36,647 nt of DNA from Saprospiraceae bacterium (GTDB taxonomy: Bacteria; Bacteroidota; Bacteroidia; Chitinophagales; Saprospiraceae). The number at the start of each line of letters is the position of its first letter. Position 1 is the first letter of the stretch. The stretch lies in NCBI GenBank assembly GCA_020436955.1, contig JAGQWW010000001.1, positions 1-36,647 of the forward strand, read 5' to 3'. The notes under the pieces were generated by a model that did not search any database, was not told the DNA's origin, and was given only the letters and a program-made list of their open reading frames with translations. Both the position numbers and the translations under genes were made by a program. Shown here piece after piece: positions 25,648 through 32,905 of the stretch.

Positions 25648-26133
25648 TTACTTTTCAGAAGCCTTAATACTACTATCGTTTTCGAACATAAACTCAAGCA
25701 CATCACGAGCATCACCTATAGTCAGGTTTTGATTAGGCATTCTAACAAGGCACTCCTTAAGCATTTCCTGTGCTGCAGGGTCTTCCTCTAGCATAACTTC
25801 TACATTGGTGGCCATATTCATAATCCATTCGGGTTTTCTACGCTCAGTAATACCTTCCCAGCCTGGACCTACGACCCTTTGACTTGTTAGCTTATGACAT
25901 GAGGCACATTTCATTTCATAAATAGCTTTACCCTTTTGGGACATTTGAGGATCCAGAGGATCATTTAGCGTAACATTCTTAACCTCACCAATTCCTTTTC
26001 CATCGTCGACTGGTCTGTCTGGAACCATACTTTTAGGTTTGGAGTTTCCAGAAGAAGTTGTTTGAGGGCTATCTGAACTTCCACATGCGGTTAAGGAAAA
26101 AGCTACGACAATTAGAATTATTATCTTTTTCAT
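25648..26133 (-). CDS. Lipoprotein cytochrome c, nos-linked
   Basis: A 161-residue monoheme cytochrome c carried on a lipoprotein anchor (SLTAC, Cys17). The heme site is CASCH at residues 76-80 and the likely distal ligand Met132 (VRMPNQN), giving a class I fold. The spacer between the anchor and heme domain (about 18-60) is polar and flexible, as expected for a tethered electron shuttle. An upstream in-frame start at 26169 would disrupt the signal and is rejected. It is co-directional with the Rrf2 gene (39-base gap) and divergent from nosZ. By context it is a candidate electron donor to NosZ; comparable small cytochromes occur in clade II nos clusters. Confidence 0.88.
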   Translation of the reverse strand: MKKIIILIVVAFSLTACGSSDSPQTTSSGNSKPKSMVPDRPVDDGKGIGEVKNVTLNDPLDPQMSQKGKAIYEMKCASCHKLTSQRVVGPGWEGITERRKPEWIMNMATNVEVMLEEDPAAQEMLKECLVRMPNQNLTIGDARDVLEFMFENDSSIKASEK

Positions 26134-26172
26134 GACTAATGATTTTATTTTTTGAAATGTAAATAGCAATAT

Positions 26173-26598
26173 TCAGAACCTTTTCTCTGAGTTTTCATAT
26201 TCACCTGCCAACTGCGATATTTTTTGATGCCTTAACTGGTAATACATTCCCTCACGAAAAGGATAAACCTTTTCATGCAAAGGACAAGGGTTTTGATCAG
26301 AACAAAATGGTAGTCCTAATACACATTCCGTAAACAATGATTTACCATCGATACAAGTAATAATGTCGTCGACAGTCTTCTCCATATTTTCTTTTTCAAT
26401 ATAAAACCCGCCATACGGCCCTTTTACAGATGTCACTAAATCATCTCGAACCATTTTTTGAAGAATTTTTGCTAAAAATGATTTAGGAACTTTTAAAGTA
26501 TCTGCAATTTCTTTTACTCCTGTTTTATGACCTGCATTTGTCCTAACTGCCAGATAGATCATTGCTCTAATTCCATACTTACAAGCTTTTGAAAACAT
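26173..26598 (-). CDS. Rrf2-family transcriptional regulator with three-Cys (Fe-S-type) motif
   Basis: From the ATG at 26598 the protein has 141 residues and starts MFSKACKYGIRAMIYLA, the usual Rrf2 opening. An in-frame TTG at 26619 is inside the promoter box and is rejected. The winged helix includes GVKEIADTLKVPKSFLAKILQKM and the wing SVKGPYGGFYI. Three cysteines, C-x6-C-x5-C (CVLGLPFCSDQNPC, Cys92, Cys99 and Cys105 in this numbering), match the iron-sulphur ligands of NsrR/IscR-type proteins. Such clusters sense NO, oxygen or redox state. It is the first gene of the arm containing cytochrome c and the polytopic membrane protein and sits next to a palindrome, so autoregulation and control of the nos region are likely. 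Confidence 0.9.
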   Translation of the reverse strand: MFSKACKYGIRAMIYLAVRTNAGHKTGVKEIADTLKVPKSFLAKILQKMVRDDLVTSVKGPYGGFYIEKENMEKTVDDIITCIDGKSLFTECVLGLPFCSDQNPCPLHEKVYPFREGMYYQLRHQKISQLAGEYENSEKRF

Positions 26599-26616
26599 AC
26601 CAGATTTTTTATTAGA

Positions 26617-26624
26617 CAAAAATA
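26617..26624 (-). promoter_or_regulatory. -7 promoter element for the Rrf2-cytochrome arm
   Basis: On the minus strand this reads TATTTTTG, a perfect TAnnTTTG, 18 bases before the Rrf2 ATG at 26598. It overlaps the alternative TTG start, which is one reason to reject that start. Confidence 0.6.
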
Positions 26625-26635
26625 AGTTTATTTTA

Positions 26636-26665
26636 TCTAAAAAGGATTAAAAAATCTTTTTTAGA
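26636..26665. promoter_or_regulatory. 30-bp palindrome, candidate Rrf2 operator
   Basis: TCTAAAAAGGATT, four A residues, AATCTTTTTTAGA: thirteen positions pair across the centre, twelve exactly and one as G-T. It lies over the region where the -33 box of the Rrf2 promoter should be, the standard place for a repressor site. The AT-rich inverted repeat is of the size bound by Rrf2 dimers. Confidence 0.6.
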
Positions 26666-26745
26666 AAATCATGAAGATTAATTTACTAAGAAAAATACGC
26701 ATAAGATTGTCTTAATTCGCTGTTTTTCAATGCGCTTTCACCTAT

Positions 26746-26759
26746 TTGATGCTTATCAT
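26746..26759. promoter_or_regulatory. FNR/CRP-type box 1 upstream of nosZ
   Basis: TTGATGCTTATCAT matches the FNR consensus TTGAT-N4-ATCAA at nine of ten fixed positions. Its centre is about 64-65 bases before the predicted nosZ transcription start. Confidence 0.55.
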
Positions 26760-26768
26760 TATGCTTGG

Positions 26769-26782
26769 ATGATTTTTATCAA
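26769..26782. promoter_or_regulatory. FNR/CRP-type box 2 upstream of nosZ
   Basis: ATGATTTTTATCAA matches TTGAT-N4-ATCAA at nine of ten fixed positions. Its centre (26775.5) is 23 bases downstream of box 1 and about 41.5 bases before the predicted start, the class II activation position for FNR/CRP proteins. Confidence 0.6.
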
Positions 26783-26803
26783 CTTTTTTATAAAGGACAT
26801 TTT

Positions 26804-26812
26804 TAACCTTTG
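26804..26812 (+). promoter_or_regulatory. Near-consensus -7 element of the nosZ promoter
   Basis: TAACCTTTG is a TAnnTTTG element with one extra spacer base. An imperfect core fits a promoter that needs an activator. It implies a transcription start near 26817 and a leader of about 44 bases. Confidence 0.45.
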
Positions 26813-26860
26813 TAAACCAGTTTTTTGAAATCAATATTTTACAAACAAAATAACCTTATC

Positions 26861-28843
26861 ATGAAAAGTAAAAGATCCTATTTAATCATTTTGGGTCTTG
26901 CGATCACAATTATCGCTATCCTTGGGTATGGTTGCGAAAATAAAGCTTCAACTTCAAAATCAGGAGGGGCTTTATCAAGCGATGTAGCTTCCCAGGTTTA
27001 TGTCCCTCCAGGAGAATATGATGAATTTTACGGTTTTATGTCCGGAGGATTCAGCGGCCAGATAGGTGTATACGGAATCCCTTCAGGTCGCCTTTTAAAA
27101 GTAATACCTGTTTTTTCTGTTGATCCGGAAAAAGGATATGGCTTTAACGAGGAAACAAAACCCTTACTAAACACATCTCATGGTTTCGTACCCTGGGATG
27201 ATGCACACCACCCTGAACTTTCCCAGACCAATGGTAAAACAAACGGAAAGTGGATTTTTATAAATGGAAATAATACCCCACGTATTGCAAGAATTGATCT
27301 TTCGACTTTTGAAACAACCGAGATTATTGAAATCCCTAATAGTGGGGGAAACCACTCTTCTCCATTTACTACCGAAAATACTGAATATGTGGTAGCAGGA
27401 ACAAGATTTGGTGTTCCTTACCCACAGAAAGATGTTGCCATCAATAGTTATGCTGAAAACTTTAAAGGTATGCTCACTTTTGTGAGTGTAAAGGAAGAAG
27501 GCGATATGGACATTGCTTTCCAGGTTTTGTTGCCAGCGTTTGATTACGATCTTGCTCATTCAGGAAAGGGCAACTCTCACGGATGGACATTTTTCACTAC
27601 TTATAATACTGAAGAGAAATCTACCTTATTAGAGGTTAATGCCTCGCAAAACGATAAAGACTTTATTGCTGCTGTTAACTGGAAAAAGGCTGAAGAATAT
27701 ATTAAACAAGGCAAATTCAAGGAAATCCCGGCAGAGTATGCACATAATGTTTACGACGAAAAATCACATGTAGCTACTTCAACACTTAAAAAGAGTGTAA
27801 AAGTTCTAACTCCAGAAGATTGTCCAGGGCTTGTGTATTTTCTTCCAACGCCAAAATCTCCACATGGGGTTGACGTAGATCCGACAGGGGAATATATAAT
27901 CGGAAACGGGAAGTTATCAGCGGACTTAACTGTTCACTCTTTTTCAAAAATGATTAAAGCGATTGAAAACCAATCTTTTGAAACTACAATCGAAGGTATT
28001 CCAGTCCTAAAGTTTGAAGAAGTAGTTGCGGGTGTAGTAAAGGATGCCGGCTTAGGCCCTTTGCACACTGAGTTTGACGGAAAAGGAAATGCATATACCT
28101 CCTTCTTCATCAGCTCTGATGTAGTAAAATGGAAATTAGGTACCTGGGAAGTTGTTGATAAAGCTAAAACATTTTATTCTGTCGGTCACATCATGATTCC
28201 GGGTGGCGATTCAAAAGAACCACAAGGAAAGTATCTGGTAGCATTGAATAAAATCACAAAAGATAGGTATTTGCCTACTGGGCCAGAACTTTGCCATTCT
28301 GCACAATTATATGACATCTCAGGTGATAAAATGAAGCTTTTATTGGATTTCCCAACAATTGGAGAACCTCACTACGCACAAGGTATTTCTGCTGATAGAA
28401 TTGTTCCCAATGTTAAAAAGTTTTACCCAATTGAGGAAAACACTCACCAATATCGGGCAATGGGTGAAAAGGATGCCAGAGTAGAACGTGAGGGTAATAT
28501 TGTCCATGTATATATGACAACTATCCGCAGTCACTTTGCACCGGATAACATTGAAGGAATTAAAGTTGGAGATAAAGTTTATTTCCATGTCACCAACCTT
28601 GAACAGGATTGGGATGTACCACACGGATTCTCTGTGATGGGTGCTAACAATGCAGAACTATTAATCATGGGAGGTCAAACTGAAACACTTATTTGGGAAC
28701 CAAAAAAAGAAGGCGTTTTCCCATTCTATTGTACTGACTTCTGTTCTGCCTTACACCAGGAAATGCAAGGATATATAAGGGTTTCACCACGTAATTCTAA
28801 CATCGCATTGAGTTGGCGATTAGGTGAGGATGAAGAAATTTAA
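26861..28843 (+). CDS. nosZ: Nitrous-oxide reductase, clade II (Sec-type)
   Basis: NosZ reduces N2O to N2 in the periplasm using the CuZ and CuA copper centres. The ATG at 26861 gives 660 residues with a Sec-type signal and Cys25 (LGYGC, an imperfect lipobox, so lipidation is likely but unsure). There is no twin-arginine motif, marking clade II. Seven candidate CuZ histidines are visible: the pair in DDAHHP (116-117) and one each in GGNHSSP, NSHGWTF, KSPHGVD, GPLHTEFD and GEPHYAQG. CuA ligands are His588 (VPHGFSV), Cys624 and Cys628 (CTDFC), His632 and Met635 (ALHQEM). All ligands appear intact, so the enzyme should be active. It heads the nos operon. Confidence 0.97.
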   Translation: MKSKRSYLIILGLAITIIAILGYGCENKASTSKSGGALSSDVASQVYVPPGEYDEFYGFMSGGFSGQIGVYGIPSGRLLKVIPVFSVDPEKGYGFNEETKPLLNTSHGFVPWDDAHHPELSQTNGKTNGKWIFINGNNTPRIARIDLSTFETTEIIEIPNSGGNHSSPFTTENTEYVVAGTRFGVPYPQKDVAINSYAENFKGMLTFVSVKEEGDMDIAFQVLLPAFDYDLAHSGKGNSHGWTFFTTYNTEEKSTLLEVNASQNDKDFIAAVNWKKAEEYIKQGKFKEIPAEYAHNVYDEKSHVATSTLKKSVKVLTPEDCPGLVYFLPTPKSPHGVDVDPTGEYIIGNGKLSADLTVHSFSKMIKAIENQSFETTIEGIPVLKFEEVVAGVVKDAGLGPLHTEFDGKGNAYTSFFISSDVVKWKLGTWEVVDKAKTFYSVGHIMIPGGDSKEPQGKYLVALNKITKDRYLPTGPELCHSAQLYDISGDKMKLLLDFPTIGEPHYAQGISADRIVPNVKKFYPIEENTHQYRAMGEKDARVEREGNIVHVYMTTIRSHFAPDNIEGIKVGDKVYFHVTNLEQDWDVPHGFSVMGANNAELLIMGGQTETLIWEPKKEGVFPFYCTDFCSALHQEMQGYIRVSPRNSNIALSWRLGEDEEI

Positions 28844-28856
28844 TATTTAATTGACT

Positions 28857-28886
28857 AGATGCCGGCTATTTGTGGGGCCGGCATCT
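28857..28886 (+). terminator. Perfect 10-bp hairpin between nosZ and the cupin gene
   Basis: AGATGCCGGC pairs exactly with GCCGGCATCT around a ten-base loop, followed by only three T residues before C. It is a weak terminator or an mRNA-end stabiliser that would raise nosZ transcript levels over the downstream genes. Confidence 0.6.
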
Positions 28887-28903
28887 TTCAAAATCCAACC
28901 AAA

Positions 28904-29170
28904 ATGATTAGTCCGGAAAAACCAGTGATTGAAAGAATTTTAAATGGAAAGAACTTTAATGCTTCAAAAATCAGCATGCAAAAGGGTAGTGAAATAAAAA
29001 AGCATTATTCAGCTACTGAAGCTCTTCTTGTAATTTTGAACGGGTCAGTTGAGTTTCACTATCCAGAAGCTACCATTTCTCTTATAGCTCCTATTTCATT
29101 TTCTATTACACCGGAAAAAGAACATTGGCTTGTTGCCCTTGAAGATTCGACCTTAATACTTGTCAAATAA
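28904..29170 (+). CDS. Small cupin-like protein in the nos operon
   Basis: An 88-residue protein from the ATG at 28904; an in-frame ATG at 28859 lies inside the intergenic hairpin and is rejected. The sequence reads as a single small beta-barrel (KHYSATEALLVILNGSVEFH, ISLIAPISFSITPEKEHWLV). The motif pattern E-(x)-LLVILNG-(x)-V-(x)-F and PEKEHWL recalls cupins. His residues (KKHYS, EFHYP and KEHWL) could bind a metal. No signal peptide, so it is cytoplasmic. It lies 60 bases after nosZ and 25 before the next gene. Function unknown; a cytoplasmic metal or redox sensor or storage role is speculation. Confidence 0.7.
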   Translation: MISPEKPVIERILNGKNFNASKISMQKGSEIKKHYSATEALLVILNGSVEFHYPEATISLIAPISFSITPEKEHWLVALEDSTLILVK

Positions 29171-29195
29171 CTCAAATAGAGGAAAAACTCAACAA

Positions 29196-29765
29196 ATGAA
29201 ACATGTACCAAGAATCTTGATGGCTGTCGGAGTTGCTGCACTTTTAGGGTTATTTATTTTCCCTATGTGGCAGATTACGCTCATCGCTCCACAATATCCT
29301 GATGGTGTTACTATGTATGTTTACATAAATAAACTAGGCGGAGAAAATCCTTCAGTGATTCAAAATATAAATATCCTGAACCACTATGTAGGAATGAAAT
29401 ACATCGAACCAGATGCCATCCCTGAATTAAAATACTTTCCCTTCATAATCCTTGCAATGGCCGCACTTGGTTTAGCAACTATCCTAATCAACAAACCTTA
29501 TGCATTTTGGATTTGGGCAGGATTAATGGTTGTTCTAGCGATCGCAGGGATGTATGACTTTTATTTATGGGAATACGATTATGGGCACAATTTAAGCCCA
29601 AAAGCACCAATAAAAATACCAGGCGCTTCCTTTCAACCTCCATTGATAGGGACAAAGGAGATTATCAATTTTACAGCCACTTCTTTACCTCACCTGGGTG
29701 GATACCTTGCCGGATCATCTATCCTTCTGGCCATTACTGCAGGTTGGATAAAAAGAAAATTTTAA
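29196..29765 (+). CDS. Four-helix membrane protein of the nos operon
   Basis: The ATG at 29196 gives 189 residues; an upstream in-frame start overlaps the cupin gene and is not needed. Helices lie at about 7-24, 81-98, 102-120 and 165-184. Two outer loops are conspicuous: residues 25-80 (WQITLIAPQYPDGVTMYVYI, and NHYVGMKYI with His63 and Met67) and 121-164 (YDYGHNLSPKAPI, with His131). The Met/His content would suit copper handling or N2OR docking. It sits four bases before nosL, so tight coupling is likely. I recall similar unnamed membrane proteins in other Bacteroidota nos clusters but cannot assign a symbol. Confidence 0.75.
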   Translation: MKHVPRILMAVGVAALLGLFIFPMWQITLIAPQYPDGVTMYVYINKLGGENPSVIQNINILNHYVGMKYIEPDAIPELKYFPFIILAMAALGLATILINKPYAFWIWAGLMVVLAIAGMYDFYLWEYDYGHNLSPKAPIKIPGASFQPPLIGTKEIINFTATSLPHLGGYLAGSSILLAITAGWIKRKF

Positions 29766-29769
29766 TGCC

Positions 29770-30213
29770 ATGAAACCTTCATTCTATTTTATGATTTTCC
29801 TTTTTCTTTCAGCCTGTTCAATCAGTCCTAAGGAAATAAATTATGGTTCGGACCTATGTGATTATTGCAAAATGACAATAGTCGATAAACAACACAGTGC
29901 TCAATTGGTAACAAAAAAAGGAAAGGCCTATTTATTCGACGCAATCGAGTGTATGCTTCCTTTTAAAAAAGAAAACCCTGAAAAAGTAGCAGCATTATTA
30001 TTAGTAGCCGATTACCAGCAACCAGGTCAATTAATAGAGGCAGAACAGGCCAATTACTTAATAAGTCCTTCTATCCCAAGCCCAATGGGAGCATACTTAT
30101 CAGCTTTTACATCTGACAAAGCCATTAAAGCAATACAAGCGGAAAAAGGCGGAAAAATATTTTCTTATAAGGACCTTGAAAATCAATTTTTGAAGAACGA
30201 CATAAACAGATAA
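29770..30213 (+). CDS. nosL: NosL copper-binding lipoprotein
   Basis: A 147-residue outer-face lipoprotein (LSAC, Cys16) of the NosL family, which delivers Cu(I) for CuZ assembly. The metal site is CDYCKM (Cys30, Cys33, Met35) in the typical context YGSDLCDYCKMTIVD, followed by HSAQLVTKKGKAYLFDAIECM, and the family end motif SPSIPSPMGAYLSAF. Length is a little below that of proteobacterial NosL. It follows the four-helix membrane gene by four bases. Confidence 0.95.
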   Translation: MKPSFYFMIFLFLSACSISPKEINYGSDLCDYCKMTIVDKQHSAQLVTKKGKAYLFDAIECMLPFKKENPEKVAALLLVADYQQPGQLIEAEQANYLISPSIPSPMGAYLSAFTSDKAIKAIQAEKGGKIFSYKDLENQFLKNDINR

Positions 30214-30265
30214 CGGTCCAAAATTCATTTTTATGAGTCTCTGGCCTAGCGGGAATTACCATCAT

Positions 30266-30279
30266 TTTTAGATCTAAAA
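30266..30279. promoter_or_regulatory. 14-bp perfect palindrome before the fasciclin gene
   Basis: TTTTAGATCTAAAA lies ten bases upstream of the fasciclin-gene ATG. Its arm TCTAAAA also forms the outer arm of the 30-bp palindrome at the Rrf2 promoter, there in the opposite order. It may be an internal regulatory site or chance in AT-rich DNA. Confidence 0.3.
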
Positions 30280-30288
30280 TCCATTATC

Positions 30289-30831
30289 ATGAAAAAATCA
30301 ATCCTATTAGTTGCTACAGTCCTAATTTTCATGGCTTGCACTGAACCTGAAACCAACCCCGTACCAGAAAATACTATCGAAAATAAAGACCTGAAAGGAC
30401 AATCGTCAGTAAGTGATGACTCTTCAGAGAAAAATGTGCTCCAGGTAGCTTTGGGATCAAAGGATCATACCACACTGGTAGCAGCGGTGCAAGCAGCTGG
30501 CCTGGAGGATGTACTGGTAAATGCTGGCCCACTCACTGTATTTGCTCCAACCAATGCAGCATTTGATGCTTTGCCAGCAGGCACAGTTGAAGACCTTTTA
30601 AAACCAGAAAACAAATCAAAGCTGGCTAAAATCATCAAGTTTCATGCTTCACCTGGAAACTATCAGGGCGATTTACTAAAAGATGGTCAACGATTGTATC
30701 AGGCAAGTGGTGATTATGTTCAGGTAAGTAAAGAGAACAATGAAATTTTAGTTCATGGAGCCAAAATCATTGCAACTGTCCAAGCATCAAACGGAGTTGT
30801 TCATGTGGTTGATAAGGTTATGCTGCCATAG
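30289..30831 (+). CDS. Fasciclin (FAS1) domain lipoprotein in the nos operon
   Basis: A 180-residue lipoprotein (FMAC, Cys17) with a polar linker and one complete FAS1 domain (about 48-180). Domain motifs are DHTTLVAAVQAAGLEDVL, the H1 box LTVFAPTNAAFDALP, and the H2-like box IIATVQASNGVVHVVDKVMLP. FAS1 domains mediate protein-protein contact or adhesion outside the cell. It lies between nosL and nosD in the same direction (gaps of 75 and 44 bases). A FAS1 protein is not part of the classical nosRZDFYLX set; it could tether or scaffold NosZ maturation factors, which is inference. Confidence 0.9.
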   Translation: MKKSILLVATVLIFMACTEPETNPVPENTIENKDLKGQSSVSDDSSEKNVLQVALGSKDHTTLVAAVQAAGLEDVLVNAGPLTVFAPTNAAFDALPAGTVEDLLKPENKSKLAKIIKFHASPGNYQGDLLKDGQRLYQASGDYVQVSKENNEILVHGAKIIATVQASNGVVHVVDKVMLP

Positions 30832-30875
30832 TTGATTTTGGATTAATGGCCCTTTAATAATTAGAAAAGACTCAG

Positions 30876-32123
30876 ATGAAATATATAACAACATTGATTT
30901 TTACACTCCTTTTAGTGGTTAGTTCAAATGAGACTTCTTTTGCCGGCACCATTGTGGTTTGTAAGGATTGTGCTATAAAAAAAATTAGCACAGCTGTAGA
31001 AAAAGCTATTGCCGGGGATTTAATTTTAATTAAGAAGGGCCATTATTTTGAAACAAATATTTTGATAGACAAACCCTTGACACTTCAGGGAGAAAATTGG
31101 CCAATTTTAGATGGCAATGAGGACGAAGAGATCTTGGTAATTGTTGCCGATAATGTAACAATAAGGGGATTGCAGATTCAAAACGTCGGCACCAGTTATT
31201 TAAAGGACAGGGCCGGGATTCGTCTCCGAAAGGCAAAGAATTTTTCAATAACAAACAATCGGTTATACAACACTTTTTTTGGCATTTATCTGGAACACGT
31301 GAAAAATGGGATCATTGAAAATAATGAGGTAATTGGTAAAGCAGTTGAAGAAAGTAGTTCAGGAAATGCCATTCATTTATGGTATTGCAAAAACATTGAA
31401 GTTAAAGGGAATACAGTAAAAAACCACCGTGATGGTATTTATTTAGAATTTGTTGACAGTAGCACTATACAAAGAAATTTTAGCGAGGGTAATCTTCGGT
31501 ATGGACTTCATTTCATGTTCTCAAATTTTGACAATTATTCTGAAAACACTTTCAAAGACAATGGTGCAGGAGTTGCTGTGATGTTCTCTAAGAAAATAGA
31601 TATGTGGGAGAATGATTTTGTACACAATTGGGGCAAAGCATCATTCGGTTTATTATTAAAGGAAATCTACGACGCGGAAATTCGACATAATAATTTCAGT
31701 TTCAATACGGTAGGTATTTTTGTTGAAGGTTCTACCCGGGTTAATTATCATCACAACAATTTTAAACAAAACGGATGGGCCATTAAGATTTCAGGCGGAT
31801 GTTTGGACAATACAATTGAAACGAATAATTTTTTATCCAACACCTTTGATATATCATTAAGTAGCAGCACCAACAACAATACATTTAACGGGAATTACTG
31901 GAGTTCCTACTCTGGTTATGACCTAAATAGAGACGGAAGGGGAGATGTTCCTTACCGTCCTGTCAAGTTGTTCAACTATGTAGTGAATGAGACCCCTGAG
32001 GCAATGGTATTACTAAGAAGCCTCTTTGTCGATATCATCAACTTTTCTGAAAAAGTAAGCCCAATTTTCACACCTGAGAAGGTGATAGATGAGCGTCCAA
32101 ACATGAAAAAATTTGACTTTTAA
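30876..32123 (+). CDS. nosD: NosD periplasmic copper-maturation protein
   Basis: A 415-residue right-handed beta-helix protein with a signal peptide (FTLLLVVSSNETSFAG). It carries CASH/parallel beta-helix repeats throughout (for example AGIRLRKAKNFSITNNRLYN, FFGIYLEHVKNGIIENNEV, DGIYLEFVDSSTIQRNFSEG, YGLHFMFSNFDNYSENTF). The end is family-typical: NYWSSYSGYDLNRDGRGDVPYRPV. It works with the NosFY ABC transporter in CuZ assembly, probably handling sulphur or copper. nosF starts 11 bases after its stop. Confidence 0.96.
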   Translation: MKYITTLIFTLLLVVSSNETSFAGTIVVCKDCAIKKISTAVEKAIAGDLILIKKGHYFETNILIDKPLTLQGENWPILDGNEDEEILVIVADNVTIRGLQIQNVGTSYLKDRAGIRLRKAKNFSITNNRLYNTFFGIYLEHVKNGIIENNEVIGKAVEESSSGNAIHLWYCKNIEVKGNTVKNHRDGIYLEFVDSSTIQRNFSEGNLRYGLHFMFSNFDNYSENTFKDNGAGVAVMFSKKIDMWENDFVHNWGKASFGLLLKEIYDAEIRHNNFSFNTVGIFVEGSTRVNYHHNNFKQNGWAIKISGGCLDNTIETNNFLSNTFDISLSSSTNNNTFNGNYWSSYSGYDLNRDGRGDVPYRPVKLFNYVVNETPEAMVLLRSLFVDIINFSEKVSPIFTPEKVIDERPNMKKFDF

Positions 32124-32134
32124 ATTCAAACCAA

Positions 32135-32905
32135 ATGAATCTCGAAATAAAAAAACTGAGCAAAAGTTTTGGCAAATTAAAAGTCCTAAATGAGATAGAC
32201 CTTTCAATAAGACAGGCAGGGACTTATGCAGTTTTGGGTCCAAATGGCTCTGGAAAAACCACACTAATGAAGTCAATTCTGGGAATGGTATTACCCGAAT
32301 TTGGCTCCATCGCCATAAATGGTCAATCAATTAAAGGTGCACATGCATATAGAGATAAAATAGATTATTTACCGCAGATTGCAAGGTTTCCTGAAAATCT
32401 AAAGGTGAATGAATTATTTACACTCATAAAGGAATTAAGGACAGGTGAAACAAGAGATGAAGCACTAATTAAACGGTTTGAAATTGAACCTTTTTTGGAC
32501 AAAAAATTGGGAAATCTTTCTGGTGGTACCCGCCAAAAAGTAAATCTTATCCAGGCTTTCATGTTTGATAACCCTTTAGTAGTTCTGGATGAGCCAACTA
32601 CGGGATTAGACCCTCTTTCACTGGTAAAACTTAAAGAACTGATCCGGGAAGAACAGGCAAAAGACAAAACCATCATTATAACTTCTCACATTATGGATTT
32701 TGTGGAGGAAATGGCGGACCAGATTATTTTTCTCATGGAGGGTAAAATTTATTTCAACGGTAGCCTGCATGAATTAAATGACAAATTTAAAACCAGTAAG
32801 CTTGAACAGACTATCGCAAAAATTCTCAAGGAACAAAAGGAGCAGGGACGTCAGGATGGCGATGAAGCTTATTTAACCCCACTAAAAGAATTAAGCCATG
32901 TTTAA
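32135..32905 (+). CDS. nosF: NosF ABC transporter ATP-binding protein
   Basis: A 256-residue ABC ATPase. Walker A is GPNGSGKTT, the signature LSGGTRQKVNLIQAF, Walker B VVLDEPTTGLDP, and the H-loop TSHIMDF. It powers the NosDFY complex that matures the CuZ centre. It overlaps nosY by eight bases, a sign of translational coupling. The C-terminal 40 residues are highly charged (LKEQKEQGRQDGDE) and vary within the family. Confidence 0.95.
   Translation: MNLEIKKLSKSFGKLKVLNEIDLSIRQAGTYAVLGPNGSGKTTLMKSILGMVLPEFGSIAINGQSIKGAHAYRDKIDYLPQIARFPENLKVNELFTLIKELRTGETRDEALIKRFEIEPFLDKKLGNLSGGTRQKVNLIQAFMFDNPLVVLDEPTTGLDPLSLVKLKELIREEQAKDKTIIITSHIMDFVEEMADQIIFLMEGKIYFNGSLHELNDKFKTSKLEQTIAKILKEQKEQGRQDGDEAYLTPLKELSHV

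Noticed and set aside
26599..26619. TTG start for the Rrf2 gene at 26619
   Set aside because: The TTG is part of the TAnnTTTG promoter box, and the ATG at 26598 gives the standard Rrf2 N-terminus MFSKACKYGIRA.
27167..27559. 130-codon open frame on the minus strand inside nosZ
   Set aside because: It lies entirely antisense to conserved nosZ sequence and has no promoter or family signature.
28859..28903. ATG at 28859 as start of the cupin gene
   Set aside because: It lies inside the ten-base-pair hairpin after nosZ; the ATG at 28904 is cleaner.
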